Shown: positions 16,113 through 26,981, counted from the stretch's first letter. The stretch: DNA of 64,000 bases from JAUXFS01 sp963772635 (GCA_963772635.1 CAVYYK010000043.1:62001-126000); one strand, 5' to 3'. A program made the numbers and translations. The notes: generated by a model from the sequence alone, not told the origin.

Positions 16113-18059
16113 TCATTTCCGCGCCAACGGGCCCGCGGCCTCTTCGCAAAGTCTAGCAATTGCCGACTCAAGCGCAAGAATTTCTTGGGACTGGCCGCCC
16201 AGGCGGCGCACGGCGACCGTGCCTTCCTGCTGCTCGCGGGCGCCGACGACCAGGATCGCCGGGACCTTGGCGACGCTGTGCTCACGGATCTTATAGTTGA
16301 TCTTTTCATTGCGAAGGTCGAGCTCGGCCCGGATACCGGCCTCGACCAGCTCTCCGTGGACGCGGTGGGCATAGTCGTCGGCGTCCCGGGTGATCGTCGC
16401 CACCACCGCCTGCACCGGCGCCAGCCACAGCGGCAGGCGCCCGGCGTAATGCTCGATGAGAATGCCGATGAAGCGTTCGAACGACCCGAGGATCGCACGG
16501 TGGAGCATCACCGGGCGGTGCTTCGACCCGTCCTCGCCCACGTATGTGGCGTCCAGCCGTTCCGGCAGCACGAAGTCGACCTGCAAAGTGCCCAACTGCC
16601 AATCGCGGCCGATCGCGTCGCGCAGCACGAATTCCAGCTTCGGACCGTAGAACGCTCCCTCTCCCGGGTTCAGTTCGGTGGCGAGCCCGGCCGCCGCCGT
16701 CGCCTCCCGCAGCGCGTTCTCGGCCCGGTCCCAGGTTTCGTCGGACCCCGCCCGCTTCTCCGGCCGATCGGAGAACTTGACGATCACCTCGTCGAAGCCG
16801 AAGTCGCGGTAGATGCTCAACAGCAAATCGCAGAAGGCTTCGGTTTCCGAGGTGATCTGATCCTCGGTGCAGAAAATGTGGGCGTCGTCCTGGGTGAACG
16901 CACGAACGCGCATCAGCCCGTGCAACGCCCCGGACGGCTCGTTGCGATGACAAGAGCCGAATTCCGCCATGCGCAGCGGCAGATTGCGGTAGCTGGTGAT
17001 GCCCTGCTTGAAGATCTGGACGTGGCACGGGCAGTTCATCGGTTTCAGCGCCAGGACCCTATCCTCGGATTCGGCGGTGAACATGTGCTCGCGGAATTTC
17101 TCCCAGTGACCCGAAGCCTCCCAAAGGCCGCGGTCGACGAGTTGAGGGGTGTTGACCTCGACGTACCCCGCCCGCTCCAGCCGCCCACGCATGTACTGTT
17201 GCAGGGTGCGATAGAGCGACCAGCCCTTGGGGTGCCAGAACACCGACCCGGCGGCGACGTCCTGAAGATGGAACAGATCCATCTCGCGGCCGAGCCGGCG
17301 GTGATCGCGCCTTTCCGCCTCCTCCAGCATGTGGAGGTAGGCTTTGAGCTGCTTCTCGTCGGACCACGCGGTGCCGTAGATGCGCTGGAGCATTTCGTTG
17401 CGGGAATCGCCGCGCCAGTAGGCGCCGGCCAGCTTGGTCAGCTTGAACGCCTTGCCGAGCTTGCCGGTCGACGGCAGATGAGGGCCGCGACAGAGGTCGA
17501 GCCAATTGCCTTGGCGGTAGACGCTGACCGGTTCGCCTTCGGGGATCTGGGAGATGATCTCCGCCTTGTAGTGCTCGCCGATCGACTTGAAGTGGGCGAT
17601 CGCCTCGTTTCGATCCCAGACCTCGCGGACGATCGGCTCGTTTCGATCGACGATCTCGCACATCCGTGCCTCGATCTTCGCCAGATCGTCGGGCGTGAAC
17701 GGTTCGTCGCGGGCAAAATCGTAGTAGAAGCCGTTCTCGATCGCCGGACCGATGGTGACCTGGGTGCCGGGGTACAGCTCCTGCACCGCCTCGGCCATCA
17801 CGTGCGCGGCGTCATGGCGGATCAACTCCAGCGCGTCGCCGTCGCGTGCGGTGACGATCGCCACCTCCGCGTCGGTTTCGATGGTGGTGGCCAAATCCCG
17901 CAGCACCCCGTCGACGCGGACCGCCAGCGCCGCCTTGGCCAGTCCCGGGCCGATGTCGGCGGCGATTTCGGCGCCCGTCACCGGTCCCGCGTACTCCTTG
18001 ACGCTGCCGTCGGGAAGGGTAATCCGAATCGGTTGCCGTGTTTGAACGCTGGGTTCCAA
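16113..18059 (-). CDS. thrS: Threonine-tRNA ligase
   Basis: 648 residues, normal for ThrRS. In order: TGS domain (RITLPDGSVKEYAGPVTG), the SAD editing domain with HDAAHVMAEAV and the zinc-type CRGPHLPSTG segment, the class II core with MNCPCHVQIF (zinc-binding Cys), motif 2 (FGSCHRNEPSGALHGLMRVR), motif 3 region, and an anticodon-binding domain (VPAILVVGAREQQ). The start chosen is TTG 18059, just before the TGS domain. The upstream in-frame extension looks non-coding. It is first in the thrS-infC-rpmI-rplT-pheST cluster. Confidence 0.93.
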   Translation of the reverse strand: MEPSVQTRQPIRITLPDGSVKEYAGPVTGAEIAADIGPGLAKAALAVRVDGVLRDLATTIETDAEVAIVTARDGDALELIRHDAAHVMAEAVQELYPGTQVTIGPAIENGFYYDFARDEPFTPDDLAKIEARMCEIVDRNEPIVREVWDRNEAIAHFKSIGEHYKAEIISQIPEGEPVSVYRQGNWLDLCRGPHLPSTGKLGKAFKLTKLAGAYWRGDSRNEMLQRIYGTAWSDEKQLKAYLHMLEEAERRDHRRLGREMDLFHLQDVAAGSVFWHPKGWSLYRTLQQYMRGRLERAGYVEVNTPQLVDRGLWEASGHWEKFREHMFTAESEDRVLALKPMNCPCHVQIFKQGITSYRNLPLRMAEFGSCHRNEPSGALHGLMRVRAFTQDDAHIFCTEDQITSETEAFCDLLLSIYRDFGFDEVIVKFSDRPEKRAGSDETWDRAENALREATAAAGLATELNPGEGAFYGPKLEFVLRDAIGRDWQLGTLQVDFVLPERLDATYVGEDGSKHRPVMLHRAILGSFERFIGILIEHYAGRLPLWLAPVQAVVATITRDADDYAHRVHGELVEAGIRAELDLRNEKINYKIREHSVAKVPAILVVGAREQQEGTVAVRRLGGQSQEILALESAIARLCEEAAGPLARK

Positions 18060-18147
18060 ATCTTTGCCGTCCGTGCCGGAATCCAATGAATTCTGATCGC
18101 TGGGCAATCTAGGCTTGTGTCTTGGCGTGTCAAGCCAGATCACTGGC

Positions 18148-19356
18148 TTATCGGACCTCGTCGTAGACCGCGAGGGTTGCCCGGCACATGGCTTCCTTCG
18201 AGTAATTTGCGCGGACGTGGGCGGCGGCGGCCTCGACAAGCCGTTCGCGGGCTTCCGGCGCGAGCGTCAGCGCGGTGCCGATAGCGGCGGCCAGAGCGTC
18301 GGCGTCGCCCGGCGGAGTCAGCCAGCCGGTGCGGCCGGGGACCACGGTTTCGCGCGGCCCGCCGTGGTCGCTGCCGATGACCAGGCGGCCGAGAGCCTGG
18401 GCCTCGATAAGGGTGCGGCCGAAGGCCTCGGGCGCGGTCGACGCGGAGACGACGACGTCGGAGAGCATGTAGGCGACCGACATGTCGTCACAATGGTCGA
18501 TGAGCCGCACCACGCCGCCCAGACCCTGCCGGCCGATCAGCGCCTCCAGTCCTTCGCGATAGGCCTTGTCGGCCTTGTCGGAACCGATGAGCAGGCAGCG
18601 GATGTCGCGTCGCCCCAGCTTGTGGATGGCGTTGACGAGTACCGTCTGCCCTTTTCCCTCGGCGAGCTCGCCTGCGAGCATCACCACCGGAAAACCGTCG
18701 GTCAGCCGCCATCGATTGGCGAGGGCGACGATCCGGTCGGGCGTGACCCGCGAGGGATTGAAGCGGTCGAAATCGATCCCGCGAGGAACGATCCGAAGCC
18801 GCGAGTCGGGGACCCCGTAGACGCGGCGGACATGACCGGCAATGAACCGTGAAACGGCGATCACCCGCTCGCCCCTCGCCAGGAACGAGGCGAGGCGGCG
18901 GTCGAGCCTGTTCCCCGCCCCGTAGGTCTCGTGGAAGGTGGTGACGAAACGGCAACCGCTGCGTCGTGCCGCCCACCAGGCGCTCGCCGCCGTTCCGTGC
19001 GAGCGGGCATGGACGATGTCCACCTTCTCTGCGCGAATCACTTCGGCCAGCCGTTTGACGTTGGCGAACAGGGTCAACGGATTGGTGCCGTCCACCGGCA
19101 GCGTCACATGCTTGGCGCCGGCGCGGGCGAGCGCGTGGAGCAGCGGACCGCCGGCCGACGCGACCACTGCCCGATCGCCGGTGGCGACGAGGGCGGCGGC
19201 GACCTCCGCCGTGTCGCGCTCGAGGCCGCTTTGTCCCGACATCGCCGGCAAAACCTGCAGAACGGTCTTGCCGCCGCCGGAAGCGGTGCCGCGATCCGCC
19301 GCCGGCCCGTTATCCGTGGCCGGTCGCCGGGAACCGGTGCTAATACCATCGATCAC
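18148..19356 (-). CDS. Glycosyltransferase family 4 protein
   Basis: A 402-residue GT-B fold enzyme. The N-terminal Rossmann half begins VLQVLPAMSGQSGLERDT. The C-terminal donor-binding half has RIVPRGIDFDRFNPSR, VVMLAGELAEGKGQ and the family's E-x7-E motif in APEAFGRTLIEAQALG. It presumably transfers a nucleotide-sugar to a cell-surface glycan or lipid; the acceptor is unknown. The first about 27 residues are low-complexity, so a later start is possible. It is divergent from an alpha/beta hydrolase gene. Confidence 0.87.
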   Translation of the reverse strand: MIDGISTGSRRPATDNGPAADRGTASGGGKTVLQVLPAMSGQSGLERDTAEVAAALVATGDRAVVASAGGPLLHALARAGAKHVTLPVDGTNPLTLFANVKRLAEVIRAEKVDIVHARSHGTAASAWWAARRSGCRFVTTFHETYGAGNRLDRRLASFLARGERVIAVSRFIAGHVRRVYGVPDSRLRIVPRGIDFDRFNPSRVTPDRIVALANRWRLTDGFPVVMLAGELAEGKGQTVLVNAIHKLGRRDIRCLLIGSDKADKAYREGLEALIGRQGLGGVVRLIDHCDDMSVAYMLSDVVVSASTAPEAFGRTLIEAQALGRLVIGSDHGGPRETVVPGRTGWLTPPGDADALAAAIGTALTLAPEARERLVEAAAAHVRANYSKEAMCRATLAVYDEVR

Positions 19357-19421
19357 AATGAGTCCCTATCAATGATCGATGGTATAAAGTTCGTGCTCAA
19401 AGCCATCCCACGGAGTTGATC

Positions 19422-20199
19422 ATGTCCGACGTGACGACACCCCCCGATATTCCCCCAGAATTCCTGCAGCGGGATGACGGAGCGACTATTGCCTACCACC
19501 GCACCCCTGGCAAGTCCCCTGGCGTGGTCTTTCTGACCGGCTACATGTCCGACATGACCGGGGCCAAGGCGATCCGGCTGGAACATTTCTGCCGTGCCCG
19601 AGAGCTGGCCTACGTCCGCTTCGACTATTTCGGCCACGGCGAATCGTCGGGCGCGTTCACCGACGGCACCATCGGCCGCTGGGCGGACGACGCGGTAGTT
19701 CGTCCTCGACCGGCTGACCGAGGGACCCCAGGTGCTGGTCGGCTCCAGTCTCGGCGGTTGGATCATGCTGCTGGCGGCGCTGCAGCGGCCGCAGCGAATC
19801 GCCGCGATGCTCGGCATCGCCGCCGCCCCCGACTTCACCGAGGACCTGATCCACGAGATGCTCACCGACGAGCAGAAGGCGATCCTGGAGCGGGACGGTG
19901 TCGTTCCGGTCTACAGTCCCTACGACGAGGAGCCGACCCCGGTGACCAAGCTGATCATCGAGGAGGGCCGCGACCGCCTCGTCCTTCGCGACGAAATTCC
20001 GCTCGACTGCCCGGTGCGGCTGATCCACGGGATGAAGGATCCCGATGTGCCGTGGCAGACGTCGCTGCAAATCGCCGACAGGCTCCGCTCGACCGACGTG
20101 GAGATCGACCTGATCAAGACCGGCGAACACCGGCTCTCCGAGCCCGACGACCTCGAACGCCTATGCGAGACAATGGAGGCGCTGTTGAGGCGGCTGTAG
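19422..20199 (+). CDS. Alpha/beta hydrolase, one frameshift
   Basis: Starts at ATG 19422 behind GGAG. The first part (VVFLTGYMSDMTGAKAIRLE, RFDYFGHGESSG) and second part (VLVGSSLGGWIMLLAAL with nucleophile Ser, then HGMKDPDVPWQ with Asp and GEHRLSE with His) lie in different frames. One extra base near 19698 separates them; corrected, the protein is 258 residues with a full catalytic triad. It resembles the ABHD10-like thioesterase/esterase group. It converges with the long cyclase-ATPase gene. Confidence 0.82.
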
Positions 20200-20211
20200 C
20201 ATGAGGGAGAA

Positions 20212-23200
20212 TCAAGCGGCTGCCAGTCGCGCGTTCGAGCGCCGGCAAGTGGGACTTCAAGCCGATCTCCAAGGGCTTGGTCGCGGAGCCGCTCGAAGTT
20301 CCGCGATGATTTTCTCGTCGCGCTCGCCGCGGCCGAAAGCCGCCAACGCCCTCCCCCTCGCGACATAGAAATCGCTCAACGGCAGGGGCTGGTCGCGGGT
20401 GTAGTCCTCGAGGGCTGCCGCGAAGCGCTCGATTTCGTCCCAATCGCCGCTTTCCACGCAGATGTCGATGGCTTCCCGGCAGAACCAGAAGTGATTGTGG
20501 CTGACGCAGCCGGCGCGAAGAATATCCTCGGCTTCCTGAAAAGCCTCTTGGCGGGTCGCTCGGATCGTCGGTCGTCCGCGCAAAGACGCCGAGGACATAC
20601 GGGCCAAAGAAGGTCATCCCCGATCGACGAATGATCGGCAGCGCTTCCTCCGCGTACGCCCGGGCTTCGGTCGCGCCGTCCCTCCAGGGAAAGGGCGTGC
20701 GCTTTGTGGGCGAGCGCCTCCGCCTCGAAGTTGCCGGCGCCCAGTTTTCGGGCAAGCTCCAGCGCGAGATCCAACTGCAGCTTGGCGAGAACGAACTCGC
20801 CCAGGTCCATCCCGACGAAACCCGCCAGCAACCGCCCGAGCATTTCCGCGCGGCGGTGGCGAATTCTCGCCCCGGCTTCGGCCGCCGCCATGCCGTCCGC
20901 CACCGCCTCCCTCAGTTCGTTCAGGTAGATGCGGCACCAGCCGACCATGTGCAGATTGGCCGCCTCGACATCGGCGAAACCGTGTTCGCGTGCGAGTTCG
21001 ACGCATCGGCGGAAATGATCGAAGGCGGTTCTCATCCGGCCTTGGAGGTAGTAGGCGTCGCCGAGACCGCCGATCGCACAGGCTTCGTCCCTCGGCGAAC
21101 CGGCCTCGTGCGCGTATTTGCGGGCCAGTTCATGCTGCTCGAGGCAGCCGTCGACGTTGCCCAACGGGAAATAGACGTTTCCCCGGCAATAGTGGATCCG
21201 CGCCAGTTCGACGGTGAGGCCGTGGGCGGTCGCCGTTTCCTCGGCCTGCGTTCAACGCCGAGAGCGCTTCGTCGTAACGGTCCATCACCCGCAGCGTCGT
21301 GGCGGCTATCGTGTGCAATTCCACCTTGGTGCGGGCGGTCTCGGCGCTGTCCGGCAGCGTCGTCGAGAACCTCGATCCCCCTGGTGAAATGACTGACCGC
21401 CTCGACATTGGCGGAGCGGTCCAGCGCCCGCTCGCCGGCGATCTTCCAGTATTCGACGGCCGTTTCCGCCAGACCCGCTTCGGTGAAGTGGTGGGCGAGA
21501 AGCTCCGGCTCGTTCAGGGCGGTTTCGGGGAACCGCTCCTCGAGGACGATGGCGATCCGCGCGTGCAGGTCCTGGCGTTTGCCGCGCAGCAAACTGTCGT
21601 AGGCCGTATCGCGGATCAGGGCGTGCTTGAAGATATAGCTCGCGTTGGGCGGGCTTCCTCGACGAAACAACAGCTCCGAGTTCGACCAGCTTGGCGAGAT
21701 CGTCCCGGAGCTCGCTGTCCCTCAACGGCGACACCCACGACAGAAGCTCGTAAGAGAACTCGCGGCCGATGGTGGCGCCGATCTGGGCAATCTCCTTCAC
21801 CGAAGGCATCTGGTCGAGACGCGCCATCAACGAATCCTGCAGCGTCGACGGGATCGCCAGCGGCGGCAGCGGACCGCCAAGCCTGTAGCAATCCTCCTCT
21901 TCGATGAGTAAACCGGATTCGATCACCGCCTTGGTCAGCTCTTCGACGAACAGCGGCACGCCATCGGTCCTGGTGACGATCTGATCCAGCACCTCTTCGG
22001 GCAACCTTTTGCCCCCGGTCACCTTTTCGACCATGACGGCGCGTTGGCGCCGGTTCATCCGATTGAGGGCCAGAAACGAGACGTGGGCCTGCCCGGTCCA
22101 GGTCGGCACGAATTCCGGGCGAAGGGTCACCACCAGCAGTACCGGCGCCGTCTGTGCGTGGTCGACGACCAGATCGAGCAGGTCGAGGGTGGTCGGGTCG
22201 ATCCAATGCACGTCTTCGAAGACGACGAGCAGCGGCCGGCGCGCGGCCAGGCGCTTCATCTGTTCGACGAGGGCGGTCAGGGTTTCCTGCTTCTGCCGTT
22301 CCGGACTGAGGTCGAGCGGCGGACAGCGGCCGACGGTCGGGACCGAGAGCAACGACGCCAGCAGCGCCAGCGTCTGCCCGCCGTCTTCCGGCGTCGTGAT
22401 CAACAGCGCTTCCAGCTTGTCGAGTTTCTGCTCGTGGCTGTCGTCGCGCCGAAAACCGGCGGCCAGCGTCAGCTGCTTGATCACCGGGTGGAGGGCGCTG
22501 TTGCGGCGATAGGGCGAGCACTGGTAGCGGACCCGCGCGTGCGGCTCCTCGGCGATCCGCTCCTGTATCGTCAGCGAGATCCGCGACTTGCCGATTCCTG
22601 CCTCGCCCGAGATCAGCACCACCTGGCCCTCCCCCTCCTTGGCCTGCCGCCAGCGCTCGGCGAGAAGGCCGATCTCAGTGCTCGCGCCCGACGAAACGGC
22701 GTCAAGCTCGGCGGCATGGGTCGCCTCGAAACGGCTTTCGGCATCGCTCGGACCGACCACCCGCCAGGCGCCCACGGGCTCGGGAAAACCTTTCAGGTCA
22801 TGCTCGCCGAGGTCGTCGCAGACGAACCCTGCGCCCAGCAGTCGACGGGTTCCGCCGGCGATGACGACCGTATTCGGGTGGGCGATCGACTGCAGGCGCG
22901 CCGCCAGATTAGGGGTCGCTCCGACCACCGCCACTTCCTCCGAGGCACCCTCGCCGACCAGGTCGCCGACGACGACCGGCCCGGTGGCGATTCCCACCCG
23001 GATCGCCAGGGCGATGTTTTTTCGACGTCCCAGGTCGGCATCGAGGCCGCGCACGGCTTCGATGATTCCGAGACCGGCCCGCGCCGACCGCTCGGCGTCG
23101 TCCTCATGCGCCACCGGATATCCGAAATAGGCGAGAATACCGTCGCCCATGTATTTGGCGACGATCCCGTCGAAGCGTCCGATCACGTCGGTGCATGTGT

Positions 23201-23567
23201 TCTGGAAGGCGCGAATGACCTCGCGAGTCTCTTCGGGGTCGAGTATTCGGGAAAACGCCGTCGAGCCGACCAGATCACAAAACATCACCGTCAGCTGCCG
23301 TCGTTCGGGCTCGCCGCTACCCCGCGCGTCGCGGGCGGGCGGCGGTTTCTCCTGAGCGGCAGGTGTGGGAGCGATCGGTTTCGAAAGCCTGGGTCCGGCT
23401 TCGCCCGAGGGCCGCGATTCCAGCGAGGCACCGCAGCCGCCGCAATATTTCTCGCCGGGTTCGTTGTCGAATCCGCACGATGGGCACCGCCCTTCCAACG
23501 GAGCGCCGCACTCGGCGCAGAAGCGCCGACCCTGCCGATTATCGAATTCGCAACTCGGACACCGCAT
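20212..23567 (-). CDS. Zinc-ribbon / class III cyclase / AAA ATPase / TPR protein, multiple frameshifts
   Basis: About 1,115 residues when eight apparent extra bases are removed. In order: two zinc ribbons (CPSC...CAEC, CPSC...CGGC), a class III nucleotidyl cyclase domain (LTVMFCDLVGST and KYMGDGILAYFGYP carry the metal-binding Asp residues), an ATPase with Walker A GEAGIGKS and Walker B LVVFEDVHWID, then a long TPR region (for example EQHELARKYAHEAGSPRDEACAI). It probably makes cyclic nucleotide in response to a signal sensed by the STAND-like C-terminal half. Shifts fall near 21675, 21362, 21248, 20677, 20559, 20291, 20272 and 20235. Either poor sequence or real decay is possible; the uniform type favours the former. 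Confidence 0.8.
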
Positions 23568-23643
23568 GGCGTTCCCGGAAGTCTGGCGCCGTGGATCACG
23601 GAAATCGCGTCGGCGCCATGCTACGCCCGGCGCCGCAACCGGT

Positions 23644-24438
23644 TCAAGCCGATGGGGTTTTTCCGCCGGCGGGTTCGTCCCCGCTGTTTTTCGCCGTGAA
23701 CGCCCGCAAGAATTCCAGCGGGAACGGGAAGATGATGGTGGAGGTGCGGTCGGCGGCGAGGGCGTTGAGGGTGGTCAGATAGCGGAGCTGCAGCGCCTGG
23801 GGCTCGGCGGCAAGAATCTTGGCCGCCTCGTAGAACTTGTGGGACGCCTGCAACTCGCCTTCCGCATCGATGATCTTGGCGCGCCGCGTCCGCTCGGCTT
23901 CGGCCTGTTTGGCGATGGCGCGGATCATGCTTTCATCGAGATCGACGCGCTTGATCTCGACGTTGGAAACCTTGATCCCCCAGGTCTCGGTCTGCTCGTC
24001 GAGAATGGCCTGGATGTCGGCATTGAGCTTCTCGCGCTCGGCGAGCATTTCGTCGAGCTCATGCTGGCCGAGAACGGAACGCAGGGTGGTCTGGGCCAAC
24101 TGGCTGGTCGCGGAATTGAAGTCCTCCACCTGAACGATCGATCGCTCGGCGTCGAGCACCCGGTAGTAGAGGACGGCGTTGACCTTGACCGAGACGTTGT
24201 CGCGGGAGATCACGTCCTGTTCGGGCACGTCGAGCACCCGCGTCCTGAGATCGACGCGGACCATCTGCTGAATCATCGGGATGACGATGATCAGTCCCGG
24301 CCCCTTGACCTTCCAGAACCGGCCGAGCAGGAAAACCACGCCGCGCTCGTACTCGCGCAAGACCTTGAGCGACGCGACGAGCAGGATGAGGAGGAGAACG
24401 ACTCCGCCGATCCAGGCTTCGCTGAGAATAAGATCCAT
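23644..24438 (-). CDS. Slipin (SPFH/Band 7 membrane scaffold protein)
   Basis: 264 residues. One N-terminal transmembrane helix (GGVVLLLILLVASLKVL) precedes a Band 7 domain (VFLLGRFWKVKGPGLIIVIP, LDVPEQDVISRDNVSV, YYRVLDAERSIVQVED). A helical tail follows (IAKQAEAERTRRAKIIDAEGE). Slipins form oligomeric membrane microdomain scaffolds and are partnered by NfeD proteases. The NfeD gene lies 8 bp upstream in the same direction. ATG 24438 gives the usual slipin length. Confidence 0.92.
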   Translation of the reverse strand: MDLILSEAWIGGVVLLLILLVASLKVLREYERGVVFLLGRFWKVKGPGLIIVIPMIQQMVRVDLRTRVLDVPEQDVISRDNVSVKVNAVLYYRVLDAERSIVQVEDFNSATSQLAQTTLRSVLGQHELDEMLAEREKLNADIQAILDEQTETWGIKVSNVEIKRVDLDESMIRAIAKQAEAERTRRAKIIDAEGELQASHKFYEAAKILAAEPQALQLRYLTTLNALAADRTSTIIFPFPLEFLRAFTAKNSGDEPAGGKTPSA

Positions 24439-24446
24439 CGCTTCGG

Positions 24447-25841
24447 TTACCTCCGTTCCTGTTTCGGCTCCACCTCCAGGGTGAGGCCGTCGATTCTGGT
24501 CACGCGAACGCGCTCGCCCTTGGCGATCGGCCCTTTGGCGCGCGCCCGCCAGATCTCCCCGTGTATCCGCACGTGGCCCTCCTCGCCGGCCCAGTCGAGG
24601 ACTGCGCCGGCACTGTCGATCATCTCCTCGGGGCCGGCCACCACCGCGCGCCGACGCGACCGCATCAGCATCGTCACCATCATCAGCAGCATGCCGCCGG
24701 CGAAGAAGGCGATGCTGCCGATCAACTGCCAGGCGACGGTAAAGCCGGGGACCTCGGTATCCATCAACATGATCGAGCCGATGACGAAGGCGGCGATGCC
24801 GCCGATCCCGAGCGCGCCGAAACTGGGCATGAACGCCTCGGCGATCATCAGCGCGAGCCCAAGGAACACGAGCGCAAGTCCCGTGTAGTCGACCGGCAGG
24901 ACATGGAACGCGTAGAGCGCGAGCAGCAGGCAGATGCCGCCGATCACGCCGGGGCCGACGAGACCCGGGCTGTAGAACTCGAACAGCAGTCCGTAGATGC
25001 CGATCAGCATCAGAATGTAGGCCACATTGGGATTGGTGATAACCGCCAGAAGTTCCGTCCGCCAGTCGGGCTCCAGGACGACGATGTCCAGGGCGGCGGT
25101 TTCGAGACGCCGGGTCCGTCCCTCGACCGTCACCTCCCGACCATCGAGCTTGGCCAGGAGATCCTCGACGTTGTCGGCGACCACATCGATCACCCCCTCT
25201 TGCAGGGCTTCTTTGGCGGTTAGCGTCGCTGCCGCGAGGACGGCCTTCTCCGCCCACTCGACGTTGCGGCCGCGCAATTGCGCCAGGCTGCGGATGTAGG
25301 CGACGGCGTCGTTGACCGCCTTGTCGGAGAGAGTCGGTTTGCCTCCTTCACCTTTCGACGGCGCGCCCGGCGTTTCATCCGAACCCTCTTCGCCCGTGTC
25401 TTTGGCCTTTTCCTTATCGGGGGAGATCTGCGGCAGGCCCGGCCCGCCGATCTGCACCGGAGTCGCCGCGCCCAGATTGGTTCCCGGAGCCATCGCCGCG
25501 ACGTGGCTGGCGTAGCTGATGTAGGTCCCGGCACTGGCGGCACGGGACCCGCTCGGCGCGACGTAGCTGACCACCGGCACCGGCGACGCCAGGATGGCAC
25601 GGATGATTTCGCGCATCGAGGTATCGAGCCCGCCGGGGGTGTCCATGCGCAGAATCACCAACTCGGCGCCACGCTCCTCCGCCTTATCCAGGCCCCTGAC
25701 CACGTAGTCGCTGGTGGCCGGGCCGATCGGTCCCTTGATATCGAGCAGAACTGCACTGCCACCGGATCCGGCCCCGGACAGGCTCACGGACACCAGGAGG
25801 ATCAGCGCGGAAACGACAGCTCCAATACCAAAGACCGGCAT
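24447..25841 (-). CDS. NfeD-family ClpP-class membrane serine protease
   Basis: 464 residues. After a signal/anchor helix, a ClpP-like protease domain contains GSRAASAGTYISYASH with the candidate nucleophile Ser, and a Lys-containing segment downstream (VEWAEKAVLAAATLTAKEAL). Four to five transmembrane helices follow, then a C-terminal OB-fold NfeD domain (MIDSAGAVLDWAGEEGHVRIHGEIW). In archaea such proteases cleave slipin or stomatin C-termini. ATG 25841 has a GGAGG ribosome site. It forms an operon with the slipin gene. Confidence 0.92.
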   Translation of the reverse strand: MPVFGIGAVVSALILLVSVSLSGAGSGGSAVLLDIKGPIGPATSDYVVRGLDKAEERGAELVILRMDTPGGLDTSMREIIRAILASPVPVVSYVAPSGSRAASAGTYISYASHVAAMAPGTNLGAATPVQIGGPGLPQISPDKEKAKDTGEEGSDETPGAPSKGEGGKPTLSDKAVNDAVAYIRSLAQLRGRNVEWAEKAVLAAATLTAKEALQEGVIDVVADNVEDLLAKLDGREVTVEGRTRRLETAALDIVVLEPDWRTELLAVITNPNVAYILMLIGIYGLLFEFYSPGLVGPGVIGGICLLLALYAFHVLPVDYTGLALVFLGLALMIAEAFMPSFGALGIGGIAAFVIGSIMLMDTEVPGFTVAWQLIGSIAFFAGGMLLMMVTMLMRSRRRAVVAGPEEMIDSAGAVLDWAGEEGHVRIHGEIWRARAKGPIAKGERVRVTRIDGLTLEVEPKQERR

Positions 25842-25964
25842 GTTTCCTCCGCCAGAGGCGTCAAAAATCAATCATCGCTCAATCCAGCGATCAAGTCCAA
25901 TCAACCGTCGAGGGAATACCCGCCCCGCGACAAGCGACTTGGACGAGCGCGGTTGCACACCCGC

Positions 25965-26873
25965 TCAGCCGGACGGTTTGGACTGTAACAGCGCCTGTAG
26001 ACCGCTTCGGTAGTCGGGATATCTGAGCTGGGCTCCCAGATCCTGTTTCATCCGGGAATTGTCGACACGGCGGTTGTCCCGCCAGAAACTGAGCGCCATC
26101 GGCGACATCTCGCCGGTGAGTTCTTCGAGCGGCACCGGCGTCGGTGGCGTGACGCCCAGCAACGCGCAAGCGTAGGCGACGACGTCGCCCTGCGACGCCG
26201 GAACATCGTCACAGACGTTGTAGATCGCGCCGGGATCGGGACGGGCCATCGACGCGCGAAGTGTGGAGGCGACATCGTCCACGTGGATCCGCGAAAACAA
26301 GTGCCCGGGCTTGTCGATTCGCCGCGCCCGTCCCGCCCGGACCTGGTCGATGGCGCTTCGTCCCGGACCGTAGATGCCGGCCAGCCGGAACACGTGGACG
26401 GGAAGACGGTGCGAGCGGTACAGCTCCAGCCACCGCCGTTCCGCCGCGATCCGGCGACAGCTTCGCTCGGAAGTCGGGTTGAGCGGCGCCGTCTCGTCGA
26501 CCAAGGTGCCGCCGGTATCGCCATAGACGCCGGTGGTCGACAGATAGCCGATCCAACGAAGGCCGGACATCGAGGCGATGTCGGCGCCGTGCCGGTCGAG
26601 AACCGGGTCGCCCTCGCCGTCGGGCGGTACCGAACTGAGCACGTCGGTGACCCCCGACAAAGCCGCCACGGGATCGTCCAGGGGGTGTTCGCGGTCGAAC
26701 AGATGGGCCCGAATGTGTTCCGCGGCAAATGCCCGGCGCGCGGCTTCGTCCCGACAGGTCCCCGATACCGCCCAGCCCTCCGACGCCAATCGACCGGCCA
26801 GCGCCCGGGCACTGTAGCCGAGACCGAAACAGAAAAGGTGCGGCGCGGTTCCGGTCTTGATGGTTTCGGTCAC
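25965..26873 (-). CDS. NAD(P)-dependent epimerase/SDR-like protein (YeeZ type)
   Basis: 302 residues of extended SDR fold. The nucleotide loop is LFCFGLGYSARALAGRLASEGW. The catalytic-type Tyr falls in LSTTGVYGDTGG, and a sugar-epimerase-like FRLAGIYGPGRSAIDQV segment and FSRIHVDDVA follow. These proteins resemble E. coli YeeZ and have no firmly assigned substrate. It is flanked by NfeD and FzlA genes on the same strand, with gaps of over 100 bp that argue against a tight operon. Confidence 0.82.
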   Translation of the reverse strand: MTETIKTGTAPHLFCFGLGYSARALAGRLASEGWAVSGTCRDEAARRAFAAEHIRAHLFDREHPLDDPVAALSGVTDVLSSVPPDGEGDPVLDRHGADIASMSGLRWIGYLSTTGVYGDTGGTLVDETAPLNPTSERSCRRIAAERRWLELYRSHRLPVHVFRLAGIYGPGRSAIDQVRAGRARRIDKPGHLFSRIHVDDVASTLRASMARPDPGAIYNVCDDVPASQGDVVAYACALLGVTPPTPVPLEELTGEMSPMALSFWRDNRRVDNSRMKQDLGAQLRYPDYRSGLQALLQSKPSG

Positions 26874-26981
26874 GATTCCCGATCCTTCAGGGGCTCTCCC
26901 CTCCTGTCCAGACTCGAAGTGTACCCCGGATTAACCCGTTTGGGTACTGTTGGAAAGTGCCTACGGCGACGTCGAGGGAGG

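Noticed and set aside
15887..16498. Long minus-strand frame crossing the thrS end and the thrS-infC gap
   Set aside because: It is an out-of-frame shadow of thrS with an unnatural composition.
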